In this document: piece after piece, positions 1 to 10,850 of the stretch
Position numbering within the stretch: the stretch's first letter is position 1
Layout of the letters: the number at the start of each line of letters is the position of its first letter
Source of the DNA: Okapia johnstoni
Taxonomy: Eukaryota; Chordata; Mammalia; Artiodactyla; Giraffidae
Assembly: GCA_024291935.2 (NCBI GenBank)
Contig: CM044315.1
Coordinates: 57,634,385 to 57,698,384, forward strand
Direction: 5' to 3'
Length of the DNA stretch: 64,000 nucleotides
Made by a program: the position numbers and the translations under genes
The notes under the pieces: generated by a model
What the model was told of the DNA's origin: nothing
Databases searched by the model: none
The model's input: the letters and a program-made list of their open reading frames with translations, nothing else

Positions 1-104
1 TACCCAAAACCTGGAAACCACTCAGATGTCCCTCAATTGGTGAATGGATAATATTGAGGTATAGCCATGCAATAAAATACTATTCAGCATAAGGAATAAA
101 CAAT

Positions 105-167
<63 letters not shown>

Positions 168-475
168 TATATAAAACAATGTGGATGAATCTCAAAAATA
201 TTATGCTAACTGCCAAACAAAAAACAACCATATTGTATGATTCCTTTTATAAAAAAATCTAGAAAAGGCAAGACTGTATTACAGAAATCAGTGGTTTTTA
301 GAGGCTGAGGGTGGGGGTAGAGATTGACTGCAGAGGAAAAAGAGAACTTTGGGGGGTTAAAGAAGTATGCCAGACTATGATTATGGTGATAGGTACATGC
401 TGGTGTATATTAAGCAAAATGCACTGAATTGTACTCTTAAATTATGTGAATTTCATTGCCCAAATTATTTTATAA
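1..475 (+). mobile_element. Old L1 (L1M class) 3' UTR fragment
   Basis: The text follows the familiar 3' end of old mammalian L1s: a 'tgtccctcaattggtgaatgg' type start, a 'tgtggatgaatctcaaaaat' block and an 'atcagtggtttttagaggctg' block. It is diverged, carries an AT microsatellite, and contains no open frame of note. Family assignment is from recalled consensus, so the subfamily is uncertain. Confidence 0.55.
106..168. repeat. (AT)n then (AC)n microsatellite
   Basis: About 50 bases of alternating AT run directly into a short AC run inside the L1 fragment. The apparent 69-residue minus-strand frame here is only the repeat read as tyrosine-isoleucine. Confidence 0.95.
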
Positions 476-1907
476 TATACCTGACAAAGAAAAATCCAAG
501 GGAATGATAAAAACAAAATTCAGATAGTGGTTGCCTTTGGAAGGGATGCAGGACGACAGAATATGAGAGCTGTATATAAGAGCATTGAATGTTGGTGATT
601 TTTTAATAGTTTCTCTGTATACTAAGTTTTAATTAAAAACAATAGAGGTATGAGTGAATAGGGGACATGAAGTGTAGACACGTGCAGACCACTTTAGAGA
701 AATAAAGCAGTGGCTACAGAAGAATGTTATGTCAAAGCTTTTTTGTTGCTGTTTGTTTATTTTTAAATATAGGAAACACTAGAGCATGCTTTTACACCAG
801 TGAGAATGACTCATTAGAAACGGAGAGAACAATGACAAAAAAAGGGAACAGAGAAGGAGCAAAGTCCTTGGGAGAGCAAGAGAGAATGGCTGCTGGAGCC
901 AAGTGGAAGGACTGGACCTTGGTCATAGGAAGGTCTCTTCCTCCATGGTAACAAGAGGGAAGAAGATGGGTACAAATTCAGTTAGGCTTAGGAACTTAGT
1001 GATTGGAAGATGAAGCAATTTCCTTCTGAAAATTCCTCTTTTCTCAATGAAGTATGATTAAGACCACCAGCAGAAGTGGGAAAGAATAGGATTTTGTAGG
1101 AGAGTGTTTGAAATAGGCATCTGGAGAGTATAGTGAGGATCCCATTCATGAAATACATGAAATATATCAGTGCCTGATATATATATACATCTTCCTTCTA
1201 CATCATGTACCCACTTCAGCTACACTCTGCCTCCATGGGCTGAGGGTTATTTATGCCCATGACTGTGGTCTGTTGGGGAGTAGTGCTCAGTAATGAGTAA
1301 GAGTCAGCAGAGGAGGCAGCTGTCTTCCTGGCAGTCTCCTTGTCCTGAATTTGCAGTCAAAAACATTGCTAGAGATCTGTTTACAGAGTTTTGCAATCCA
1401 TGGAGGGTGAGGAAGGCCTCTTCTGAACATTTTGCTCCTAATCTAATGTTTCCAGCTAGGCCTCTGCTAAACAGAATGTTTTCTCAGGTAGTTTTTTATT
1501 TGAGGCATTTATATGTGGTGTTTTTGATGTGTACTAAATCAATCAGGTGATTTTTCCTTTGGTTATATTCCCATTCTTCGTATTATACTATAATATAGTC
1601 TATACATATGTGCATGTATACATTATATGATATACTATAACACTATTTCCTGCTTAGCATATAACTTGAACTTTGTCTTTCTGCCTGTCTGACATTGTAC
1701 ATGTTCAATAAATAGAGAATGAAATCAATCAATCAATCAAAGTGTATTTATTGAATATTTATTGCAGTGCTTTGCTAAACAGCTTTAGCAAAAAGTGTGG
1801 ATAGCCACCACCCTCATGTCACCATGTCACCTACAATCTTGTTGGTAAGGTGACTGAACTGAACTGGCAACATATACTTGTTAAGGTAATGGCACAGTAC
1901 AATATTA
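476..1907. other. No gene; unassigned AT-rich sequence
   Basis: No recognised gene. Positions 505-640 resemble another decayed L1 3' end (weak). Positions 1565-1650 are TA-rich low-complexity sequence. The two short frames (75 and 85 codons) show no known protein pattern. Confidence 0.5.
1723..1740. repeat. (AATC)n short tandem repeat
   Basis: Four to five perfect copies of a four-base unit, next to a MIR-like 'caataaat' motif. Confidence 0.85.
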
Positions 1908-2142
1908 GGGCTTCCCTGGTGGCTCAGTGGTAAAGAATCTGCCTGCCAATGAAGGAGATGCAGATTCAATTGCTAGGTTGGGAAGATCCCCTGGAGAAGG
2001 AAATGGAGGAAATGAAGGAAATGGATAAGCAAACCCACTCCAGTATTCTTGCCTGGGAAATCCCATAGACAGAGAAGCCTGGCGGACTACTGTGCATAGG
2101 GCTGCAAAAGAGTCAGACACGACTTAGTGACTAAACAACAAT
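1908..2142 (+). mobile_element. Bov-tA SINE, full length
   Basis: Begins with the tRNA-derived head 'gggcttccctggtggctcag', which holds the A-box-like segment, and continues into the Bov-A body 'actccagtattcttgcctgg'. It ends in 'gactaaacaacaa'. It contains a local duplication of 'gaaggaaatgga' near 2003-2029 relative to the usual element. BovB supplies the reverse transcriptase for this family. Confidence 0.93.
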
Positions 2143-2224
2143 TTGGAGTTGAATTTGAAGTCATATAAACCAACTAAATTTATGATTTTGGGACCTGCTG
2201 CATGAAATTATCTTGTTAATTAAA

Positions 2225-2335
2225 TACCACATTTAAAGGGCAGGCAGTTGTTTTCTCATCTGTAAAATGAAGACTACAGCCGCATCTATTTCTCAGGGTC
2301 ATTATGGGAATTGTGCTATAACAATGCTAAGCAGA
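2225..2335 (+). mobile_element. MIR fragment, sense
   Basis: Shows the MIR core 'ttctcatctgtaaaatga' followed by the 'ctcagggtcattatggga' region. The 3' part is cut off by the CHR SINE that starts next to it. Confidence 0.6.
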
Positions 2336-2580
2336 GGGACTTCCGTGGTAGTCCAGCGGTTAACAATCTGCCTTCTAATGCAAGGGACGCAGGTTCGACC
2401 TCTGATGGGGAAACTAAGATCCCACCTGCCTCAGGGCAGTCTGTGCACTGCAACTTCTAAACCTACACTCCAATGACTAGGGTAGCCTGTGCACTACAAC
2501 GGAAGATTCTGTGTGCGGCAACTAAGACCCAACACAGCCAAAAGTAAAATAAATGTTAAAAAACAAACAAAAACAAACCA
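2336..2580 (+). mobile_element. Cetartiodactyl tRNA-Glu SINE (CHR / SINE2-1_BT type), long form
   Basis: Head 'gggacttccgtggtagtcca', then the 'actaagatcccacctgcctc' region, the 'gcactgcaacttc' modules and a tail 'aacacagccaaaagtaaaat'. Strong divergence indicates an older insertion than the Bov-tA copies. Confidence 0.85.
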
Positions 2581-2589
2581 CAAAATAAG

Positions 2590-2778
2590 AACAATACTAA
2601 GTAGACTGTCTGTAGTATTGCATTTGTTTCTTCACAGCAACTCTGTGAGGTGGGAAGATTCTTATGACTACTTATACATTAGGGAACTAAAATAAAAATA
2701 AATTAATTAATTTTTCAAAGATCATATGACTAATACTTGGTAGAATCAAGGGACACAAACCCAGGCAGTCTTTTAACT
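2590..2778 (-). mobile_element. MIR fragment, antisense
   Basis: Reads as the reverse of MIR: 'cacagcaactctgtgaggtg', a 'ttagggaact' segment, then 'caaagatcatatgactaata' and 'aacccaggcagtc'. An AT-rich insertion lies at 2688-2715. Confidence 0.6.
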
Positions 2779-2918
2779 ACAAGCTAATAACAGTAATGGT
2801 AGTAGCAGAAAGAACAATGCTACTAGTAGGGAATTGCAGAGATAAGAATGACGAGAGATCACTTGGAGAGGAGTAGGCACAAAAGACTTCTTGGTAGAGG
2901 GATTTGAGACTGGCTTTT

Positions 2919-3013
2919 TTTTTCTTTAATTAATTAATTTATTTTAATTGGAGGCTAATTACTTTACAATATTGTAGTGGTTTTTGCCATACATTGACAT
3001 GAATCAGCCATGG
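2919..3013 (-). mobile_element. L1 3' end, 5'-truncated, with target duplication
   Basis: On the minus strand this is the terminal L1 text: a 'catgtcaatgtatggcaaaa' block followed by A-rich sequence. It is bounded by a 14-base target duplication with one mismatch, 2905-2918 and 3014-3027 ('tgagactggctttt' / 'tgagattggctttt'). This is the signature of a very short L1 insertion. Confidence 0.75.
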
Positions 3014-3027
3014 GTGAGATTGGCTTT

Positions 3028-3289
3028 TAAATATGGCAAGATTTCTACAGCCAGTGAGAGAGAAAATCTTCCCAAAGCAGAGGGCAATTGCCAGCAAAAG
3101 CTTAGAGTCTGGATGGGAGCTGGCTTGCTTGTGGAGCTAGACCCTTCAATGCCTATAAAGGGTCTGCCTCACAGGGAAATAGTGTAAAGTGAGGCCAGAA
3201 GAGATGGCTAGCGCCTAACATGGTGAGAACTAAATATTACAACAAGATATTTGTTGGTAAGTTTCTGTGAGCAAGGGGAGTCTTTCATT
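3028..3289. other. No gene; unassigned
   Basis: Unique-looking sequence without a repeat or coding pattern that I recognise. Confidence 0.4.
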
Positions 3290-3298
3290 TGGTGTGCA

Positions 3299-3563
3299 GG
3301 ACTTCTCTGGTGGTCCAGTGGTTAAGAATTACCTGCCAATGCAGGGGACATGGGTTTGATCCTTGGTTCTGGAAGATTCCACATGCCTCAGGGCAACTAA
3401 GCCTGTGCGCCACTACTACGGAGCCTGTGGTGTACAAGAGACGTCACCGCAGTGAGAAGCCCGAGTCCCACCACAAAGGGAAGTCCTCTCTTGCTGGAAC
3501 TAGGGAAAACCCACACACAGCAACAAAGACCCAGTGCAGCCAAAAATAAATAAATAAACAATC
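3299..3563 (+). mobile_element. CHR-type tRNA-Glu SINE, long form
   Basis: Head 'ggacttctctggtggtccag', middle 'gggcaactaagcctgtgcgc', and an A-rich tail of repeated 'aaat'. A likely 9-base target duplication with one mismatch flanks it (3290-3298 'tggtgtgca', 3564-3572 'tgatgtgca'). Confidence 0.9.
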
Positions 3564-3639
3564 TGATGTGCAAGCCTGGAACTGCAGATACAGCCTAGGG
3601 GAGAAATAAAGATTTGGGATTTGTGGGCCCCAAAGTGGT

Positions 3640-3940
3640 AAAAATACAGCTTACACTTGCACAGAGCTTGAGAATTTGCTTAGTGCTTTCACACCCAAGG
3701 TTTTTGCTGATGCTCAAAATAACCTTGTCCTTGGAGTGGCCAGGTAACTCCCACTATGTGAGTTACCACCTGTGAAATGCCTACTTTAAACAGCGTGCTT
3801 AATTAAGATCCCTTTCTTTTTACAGACAAGAAAATGAGGGTCAAGTAGCTTGCTCAAGTTCATGGAGCTAGTAGTGTTGGAGCTAGGGCTAGAACACAAC
3901 TCCTTTCTCCCAGCTTATTCAGTTTTCCACACTTCATGAT
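3640..3940 (-). mobile_element. MIR, antisense, nearly full
   Basis: Antisense MIR landmarks in order: 'cttacacttgcacagagctt', 'tgctcaaaataaccttgtcc', 'ttacagacaagaaaatgagg', then 'agcttgctcaagttcatgga'. An internal spacer near 3735-3815 suggests a small insertion or poor alignment. Confidence 0.65.
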
Positions 3941-4146
3941 GTCAGCCCAGTTATCAGTTCTGTATAATTGATCCAGCAAACAATTGAGCACCTATTGTAT
4001 GTCTCATAAAGTTTTAGGGATGCAAGCTATAGGGATGCAAAGACAAATATGTGTTATGCTCACACACCATTGGTGAGAACAGACTTAATTTTTTTTTAAG
4101 CAATTTGACAAGTGAGATGGCAGTGAGTGCACAAGTCTTAGTTTTC
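3941..4146. other. No gene; weak ancient-repeat text
   Basis: Positions 3965-4030 carry 'caattgagcacctattgtat', typical of old mammalian interspersed repeats of uncertain family. Nothing else is recognised. Confidence 0.35.
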
Positions 4147-4149
4147 ACT

Positions 4150-4245
4150 CCAGGAGATGGTGAAGGACAGGGAAGCCTGGTGTGCTGCAGTCTATGGGGT
4201 TGCAAAGAGTTGGATACGACTTAGTGACTGAACAAACAAAGTACA
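4150..4245 (+). mobile_element. BovB 3' end fragment
   Basis: Contains 'ggagatggtgaaggacaggg', 'gcctggtgtgctgcagtcta' and the terminal 'acgacttagtgactgaacaa', the last hundred bases of BovB. It is severely 5'-truncated, as most BovB insertions are. Confidence 0.85.
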
Positions 4246-4873
4246 AGTTTTATGGAAGGGGTGCATGTGGGAGAATGGCTTCACAGAGAAGGCTAAGTTT
4301 GCACTGAGCCACGTGTCAAAGTACTCTCTCATAGAATGTCTGAGTCCCGCAATGAACCCTTGAAGGGTGTCAAGTGCTAGTGGGCACGCTGGAACCAAGG
4401 AGCCTCCCCGGGGGAGGGATCATGTAAGTGAGGGACAGAGTGAGTAGAGGATGTAGCAGCCAGGAGAGTATATTTTGGGCCTCCCTCCAAGAGCACAGGA
4501 TGTGAGGAAAGCACAGATGAAAGCCCCCAGCTGCCCTGTTCCCAGGGTGCACACGTGGAAGTGAAACTCCCTGGGCTGCTCCCTGCCAGTGTCAGAGTTT
4601 GGTCAAAGGTACCACAGCCAGGTTATTCCTGCTCAACAAGTACTCTGACAAGTACTCTTTGCTCCAGAGCTCAGCAGCCTGACCAGCACTTTCTCCGAGC
4701 TGCACAGCAGGCAGCCTGGTTTCTTCCCACCCAGTTTTCCTTCCATGCCCTCTCCAATCACAGACATCAGACCTGCATCATGGTGCATGGCTTGCCTCAC
4801 CTGCTCCTGCTCCCTCTCTCTGGATTGACACACAGAGTTAGAAAGGGAGAGACACCAAGGACAAAACACTTGG
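4246..4873. other. No gene; unassigned
   Basis: Moderately GC-rich unique sequence. A 113-codon frame at 4555-4896 runs into the downstream SINE and is overlapped by antisense frames, so I do not call it. Confidence 0.45.
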
Positions 4874-4944
4874 GAGGGACTTCCTTGGCAGTCTAGTGGT
4901 TAAGGCTCCACAATTCCATTGCAGGGGATGTGGGTTTGATCCCC

Positions 4945-5062
4945 GGCTTCCCTGGTAGCTCAGCTGGTAAAGAATCCGCTTACAATGCAGGAGACCCTGG
5001 TTCAATTCCTGGATTGGGAAGATCCACTGGAGAAGGGATAGGCTACCCACTCCGGTATTCTT
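4945..5062 (+). mobile_element. Bov-tA, 3'-truncated (first of tandem pair)
   Basis: Begins 'ggcttccctggtagctcagc' and stops at 'ctccggtattcttgg', exactly where the second copy begins. The second half of the Bov-A body is missing. Confidence 0.88.
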
Positions 5063-5250
5063 GGGCTTCCCTCGTGGCTCATCTGGTAAAGAATCTGCCT
5101 ACAATTCGGGAGACCTGGGTTTGATCCCTGGGTTGGGAAATCCCCTGGAGGAGGGCATGGCTCCCCATTCTAGTATTCTGGCCTGGAGAATTCCATGGTC
5201 TATTCCATGGGGTTGCAAAGAGTCGGACACGACTGAGCAACTTTCACTTT
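5063..5250 (+). mobile_element. Bov-tA (second of tandem pair)
   Basis: Begins 'gggcttccctcgtggctcat' and ends after 'cggacacgactgagcaactt'. It abuts the truncated first copy head to tail, which points to recombination or template switching more than to two independent insertions. Confidence 0.9.
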
Positions 5251-5321
5251 GGGGAAGTAAAATCCCACATGCCATGCCCCTTAGAGAATGAAGGAAAGAA
5301 ATTAGGGGTGGAAGACAGAGT

Positions 5322-5352
5322 AAGGAAGAAAGAAAGAAAGGAAGGAAGGAGG
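5322..5352. repeat. (GAAA)/(GGAA) purine repeat
   Basis: A run of GAAA and GGAA units with no interruptions. Confidence 0.9.
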
Positions 5353-5619
5353 ACAGGAAAATGCTTGGGAAACCCTTTTGTCTTTTGAGTGTGGAGAGGA
5401 AGAGAATGAAGAAGACCATGAAAATGAGAAGAAACCCAGCAGAAAGCCCTGTGACCAAGGCTTCAAGAGCAGATGTCAGGAGGATGGTCCCCAGTTGTAT
5501 CCTGAAGAGAAAATAAGGCAGTGAGAAGACTCACAGCTGTATGCCAGGCACAGTAGTCCAGAATAGTGTTGACTGAACAAATGAACAGAAATGGAGAACT
5601 ATCAGGGTATTTAAAGCCA
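5353..5619. other. No gene; unassigned
   Basis: A minus-strand frame of 119 codons (5099-5458) extends from antisense Bov-tA through the purine repeat. I treat it as chance. Confidence 0.4.
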
Positions 5620-5935
5620 GCAGCTGCAACAGAAAACCCCCCAATTCTCAGTTGGTTTAACTCTGTAAAGTTTGTTTTTCACTCACAGCAAGATAGTTGC
5701 TGTGGTTTGTCCATGTAAAGCAGGAGTTGCTGTTGATGCCAAGAAAGGTGAAGAGGGGGCTGGAGCATGGGGGTGGGGGAATTTTTTGAGGGCCTGACTT
5801 CAGAGTGGAATGGTTGGCATCACTTCTTCTTATACCCTGTTTGCCAGAACCCAGACACATGGCCCCAAAGCTAACAGGAAATGGAGGAAGAGAAAACACC
5901 TGTTCCTGAGTGCCCGGGCAACCCATAGCATCATC
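5620..5935. mobile_element. Ancient mammalian repeat, family A (not named)
   Basis: Shares text with three other places in the window (10190-10850, 16594-17550, 37060-37675): a start of the type 'gtttgtttttcactcacagc' and a later 'gccagaacccagacacatgg'. I recognise the pattern as a common old interspersed repeat but cannot give a reliable family name. Confidence 0.45.
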
Positions 5936-6417
5936 TCATGCCACATGGAATATGCCAGTGGTTGTCAGTTAGGAACTCATTATAAACCCTCAAAAACATG
6001 AGTGTCTACACGGGAATGAGAGGAGAAGTGGAGGCATTTAAACCTGCCCAGTGTTTTTGCAGAGTGAGCAGACAGTTCAGTTGCAGAGAGGGAGGAAAAG
6101 GGGGGATAGGGTGAAAGGAAGTGGAGGTCACTCAGCACGGCCTCTCAGAATCCTTCTGTGCTGCTCACTTCCACCCTCTGACCCCAGGTTGAGAGCTGCC
6201 CTCTCATCTCCCACACATGCTTTGCATCTGCCCATCCTGCGCTAATTTACTTCACGGGCCGAGAGCTCTGTAAGGAGGGGTGGTGTGTGCGTGTCTGGAG
6301 CCCCAGCCCCTAGCACAGAGTCTGGCACAGAGTCATTGTCTGTTAGATGGGTGAAAAGTGTTCTTCACCTAGAGATCCTGACATAGGGGATCTTGGCTGG
6401 AGAAAGGGCATCCTTCC
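5936..6417. other. No gene; unassigned
   Basis: No recognised repeat. Positions 6260-6350 resemble an L2-like end ('tctggcacagagtcattgtc'). No supported coding frame. Confidence 0.4.
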
Positions 6418-6965
6418 TTTTATCCATTTTTTTAAAAAAATTATCATGAAATATACATAGCATAAAAACTTACCATTTTAACTATTTTTAAGTGTATAGC
6501 CCTGTTTGCTGTGCAGAGATTGCCACCATCCCTCTCCAGAACTCCTTTTATATTGCGAAACTAAAACTCAACACACAGTGACCAATAACTCTCTATTTCC
6601 CCCTCCCCCAGCCCCAGGCAACCACCATTTTACTTTCTGTCTCTTCTAGCTTGACTCTTCTAAGTACCTCTTTTAAGCAGATTCATGCACAGTATTTGTC
6701 CTTCTGTAACTGGTTTATTTCACTCAGCGTGATATCTTCAATGTCCATCCATGTTATTCAGTTTGTGTTAGAATTTCCTGCCTTTCTAAGGCTGACTAAT
6801 ATTCCATTGTGCATATAGCACATTTTGTTTGTCCACTCAATCTTAGAGGGACTCTTAAGTTGCTTCGACCTTTACTGTTATGAATAATGCTGTTATGAAC
6901 GTGTGTGTGCAAATATCTCTTCAAGACCCTGTTTTCAAATCTTTGGGGTGTATCTATACTTCTTT
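6418..6965 (-). mobile_element. L1M 3' region, antisense
   Basis: Reads as the reverse of an old L1 3' region, with 'cagcccc aggcaaccacc' type text near 6610, 'actggtttatttcactcagc' near 6710, 'actaatattccattgtgcat' near 6797 and 'gaataatgctgttatgaacg' near 6883. It is well aligned over about 550 bases and non-coding. Confidence 0.85.
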
Positions 6966-9639
6966 TAAGGTGGTTTCAGTGATCTGAAGTACAGTTAGGG
7001 TGGAAAACCTCTCTTCCGAGCAAAAGAGAAGAAGAGGGTGAAAAAGAATGATGAGAAATGCAAATGTTTGGGGAAATGAGTGACCATGCAAGGGTCAGGA
7101 GGAGATAGGCATGGATGGGATTCTGGCTACAGTGGATGAGTTTATGTGGCCAGGAACCAACGGAAGAAAAGGAGGAAAGTCACACAGGACTTTGGAAAGA
7201 AGAGGATGTCAAATGACCTAATTCCTTAAGTAGAGGTGATGTCATTTGCTGACCAGAGCAGGAGCGGGGATGAAAGTGAGGAAAGAAAGGATTCACAGCA
7301 GTTGTGCAGTAAATGCAACTGGGAGATGATGGAGGAAGATGAACGAAGGCCAGAGACAAAGAAAGGACCCAATGATGTGTGTGTTGGGGGACAGGGGGTG
7401 CAAGTATTCGGAATTCCTTTTTATTAAAGTCAAGTTCATCTGAGGGCAGGGAGTGAAGAAAACTGATGGCAAGTATGCTCAGAAACAGATGAGAAATCAT
7501 CAGAAGGATAGCATGGTGTCTGCAAAGCAGACGGACATGTGGCAAGCCAGATCACTTGGTGGGCTCAGGGATCCAGGGCAAGGTGGAGAAAATGGATCAT
7601 GGAAACCATCCAGGTTTGGAAACTGGCCAGAGGATGTGGCAGAAGGTCAATGGAGGCTACATGCCAAAGAAGTGCTGAGCACTGCATACCTAAACAGACC
7701 CAGGCTCTCGCAGAGGCTTCCTGGTACAAATAAGGAGGGTTCTTGTCACATACATTGACAACGTGATGTTATCTTATCCCATCAGATCAATTGAGATGCC
7801 CCCCAGAGCCTGCCTTTGAGGACAGCCCTCTCTGCCTCTAAACTGTCTTCCTAATCAGTGAAAACTTCTCGCATAGGTCAAGGTCTTCCTGGCTGTATTC
7901 AAGAACCAGAGTTCTCCCCTTGTACCTGCCTCTGCTCCGTCACTGCAGCCGATAGCCCGATCCAGGGCCACAAACCACAGATATCTAAGACCTCAGGGAG
8001 TCCCCTAGTGAGTCAAGGCAGTGACTTTGCACTTCTAGAAGCCCTTGCCTTTCCTGCTTTACTGTGGCAGCTGTGGGTTGCAGTAACAATGTCCCCAGTG
8101 ATCTCATTTTGAGCTCATCTTTGTAAAAAGGAAAAAAAAATCAGAAATTTTCTAAGCAATTGTACTGGAAAATCCATTCCCATCCTCCTCCCTTCCTCCC
8201 CCACCCTTCCTCTGAGAGGACTCGATTTCTCTTTCTGATTCTGGAACTTTCTTTATCTGGTATCTTATGCCAAATAGGAAGCTTTGTACATATTTCCCTC
8301 CGATACCCCCATTTGCCCTGAAGTCTTTGTTGGCCTTGTTCCATCTCTTTTCCTGCTCTGTGGGTCTCAGCTTCATCCCTGGATAATTGCTCAGGCTCCC
8401 CACTGCCTGCTCTGAGAAATTTGTCAGTTGCCGCCTGCTGCTTGCTGTCTGTTATCCTTTACTTGCTCCACTGGGCTTCTGGCCGCCCTCTGGACATTGC
8501 TGCTTTTTTAGAACCAGATACAGATCTGTTTGCTTTTCTAAACAGTCTCTTGCATGAGCATTTTGCTGTCCACATTTTATAGCCTTTCTCCCTTTTTTTC
8601 CCCACTCCTTTCCTACTTCCTGTTGAGCGCAGGCATGTAAGGGTTTCTCCAAACAGCAGGTAGCCTCGGGAAACTGCTGTCCTGCTGAAGTCCTTGGACC
8701 TGTCCAAAGTGACAGTGTCCTTCAACTGGAAATGCACAGGCAGCCTGGCAAGTGGCCTGCTGACTCTGGGACAACCCAATCATCAGAGGGTATGGAGGGA
8801 ATAAGCATTGTTTAATAAACAGAATATCCAGACAAAGTTACCTATACAGACATGGGGCTGGGAAAAGAAAAAGATGAAGAGAAATTGTCCCCTCATTCTT
8901 CTGTGAGCACCATGTGGCTTCGACTGATATGGAAAGTGAGGCCCCTCCAGGCTCTCTCTGAAATGCCCAGGACACTCGTTGCTCCATTTCCAACTTGCTT
9001 CTACTTCTTTCCAGAGCTATTGAACTTTGACCTTTCTGTTTGCCTCTAGAAACTAGTGTAGGCCCTTGGCTTCCTGTGTTTGTACCCTCAGCACTCCCTG
9101 GGGATTCAGACTGTTTCAATTCTTGTTTCTTCAGCCAGAACACCCCATACTAATTTTGGTCCCATTTTGATCTAATGCCAGGTGTTACAGTCAGGCTTTT
9201 CCTCTCTGTCCAGGCTTTTAGAGGCTGTCAAGTTTGGGAGGTAGATGGGGAGTAGTGCATAGTTCACAAGGAATACCGGAAGGATCCTTGTCCCTGGGTG
9301 GCAGAAATGTGAGAAGAAAGAGTTTCAAGAAAGGAGTAGAAAGAGATTTAGAATAAGTTCTTTGCAATATGAGCGAAAGAAATATAGGGGAAAAAATTAG
9401 AGCATGATTCAAGTGGTTAATCATGAATACAAAATTGGCAAACTTCTTAAGAAATAGGGATAAATATTGTGTCGAATATTTGAGTTAAATGTAAGAATCC
9501 GTGTAAGAATCAGTTCTGTGTAAAATGTAATAATAATCAACTAGACCATCCATTCACAACTGGCTTATACTATTTAAGGTAATTATTGTATCACTCCATG
9601 ATCAAAAAAGTGAAAATGCCTGGCTTTGCTCTTTCATTC
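6966..9639. other. Longest repeat-poor stretch of the first 10 kb; no gene called
   Basis: About 2.7 kb in which I recognise no interspersed repeat. Open frames reach only 121 codons and overlap each other on both strands, with no domain motif or paired splice sites that I would defend. It could hold unannotated exons or conserved non-coding DNA, but the sequence alone does not show it. Confidence 0.45.
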
Positions 9640-9910
9640 TTTCACTGACCTTTTTTACAGATTTTTTTTGAATACCAGCCAAGTGCCTGCCTGGTGCTAG
9701 ATGCTATGAGAGATACAAAGAAGTCTAACACATACTGCAAGTCCTTAAGATAGCTAGACAGATATAAAGTTAAGATAAGACACAAAAGGTGCTGCAAGAG
9801 AATATAATTATCAATTGAAGAAGTACTACGAGTCCCCATGAGGAAGCATCCCTGGAGGCTGGAGTGAATCACAAAGGTTTTCTAGAGAAGATGAGTTTCA
9901 AGGGACCTTT
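9640..9910 (+). mobile_element. Ancient mammalian repeat, family B (not named)
   Basis: Contains 'gaataccagccaagtgcctg' followed by 'ggtgctagatgctatgagag' and later 'ggaagcatccctggaggctg'. This order (duration-of-range start, then a 'gagtgaatcacaaagg' block) matches other copies in the window at 18860, 27500 and 33500. The repeat is very common in mammals; I cannot name it with confidence. Confidence 0.4.
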
Positions 9911-10189
9911 ATGAATAGGTAAAATTGTAAAGGAAATGATGAATCTTTATGCTTAGTGATGATTTACTGAGATCTCATGATATATGACAAACTATAGAAG
10001 AGATGTCTCACATTAAAATCAACAAAGGACATCCTAACTGTCTTCTAAGACCTAGAATAAGAGAATAATGACAAACACCTGCTATCTGGTTTTTGGGATG
10101 ATTGCTCAGGCATGGGTTTCAGATTTTGTATGGTATCTTTACCATGGAACACACCTGAAACATATATTCTGTGACTTGGAGAATAAGAA
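9911..10189. other. No gene; unassigned
   Basis: AT-rich sequence with no recognised element. Confidence 0.4.
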
Positions 10190-10850
10190 TACATGTTTAG
10201 AATGCATTCAGCTTCCCATAACAGGATGCTTGATTAACAGTGGCTTCAACAATAAAGATATTTAATTATCACACAAAACAAGAAGTCGACAGTTGCTTTA
10301 GCTGCCCACATATATCCTGAGTGGCCCAAGTTTTATTTGTTTGTTTCACTCTGCCATTGTCAGTGAAATTGTTTTGCATGTCCTTCAGCTAATTTCCCTA
10401 TGGTGACATAATAGCAGCTATGACTCCCACAGAATGTCATTCCAGGCATGAAGAGAGGGGCAAGGAGGACTTCCCTGGTGGTACAGTGGCTAAGACACTG
10501 CACTTCCATTGCAGGGTGGGCAGAGGACGGCTTACAGTCCTTGGTTGGGGAATTTACATCCTGCACGCTGCATGGAGTGGCCAAAAAATAGAAGAAGAAA
10601 AAAAAAAGGTGGGTGGCAAAGGCCAAGGATGTTATCCTTCTGAAGTTCTGTCTTTCCATCTAAGAAAGAAGTCTTTGATTGAAGCTCTTCAGCAGATTTT
10701 CCCTGAAATCTCCTTGCCCAGAACTGAACCGTATGCCTACCTCTATAGCCAATTACTGGGAAAGATTTAAGCCACTCGTGATTCATTCTCTTGCTCTGGG
10801 GTAGACGCCCAGCTTTCATGAGATCAAGGGAGCTCCACTCACTTTCTGAA
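10190..10850. mobile_element. Ancient repeat family A, split by a CHR-2 SINE
   Basis: Text such as 'taacagtggcttcaacaata' and 'attccaggcatgaagagagg' before the SINE, and 'ctgaaatctccttgcccaga' after it, keep the order of one old element. The SINE lies at 10467-10607. Confidence 0.45.
10467..10607 (+). mobile_element. CHR-2 type SINE, short form
   Basis: Head 'ggacttccctggtggtacag', middle 'gcacttccattgcagggtgg', and end 'ggccaaaaaatagaag' followed by a poly-A. This is the short form lacking the 'gagcaactaagcc' modules. Confidence 0.88.

Larger units (their letters stand above)
4874..5278 (+). mobile_element. CHR SINE split by two Bov-tA elements
   Basis: The head lies at 4874-4944 ('gggacttccttggcagtcta' through 'gtttgatcccc') and the next part of the same SINE resumes at 5251-5278 ('ggggaagtaaaatcccacat'). 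Everything between is Bov-tA. The host SINE is therefore older than the inserts. Confidence 0.85.

Noticed and set aside
1908..2142. tRNA gene suggested by A- and B-box-like text at the heads of Bov-tA and CHR elements
   Set aside because: These are tRNA-derived SINE heads without a foldable cloverleaf or anticodon arm. None is a functional tRNA gene.
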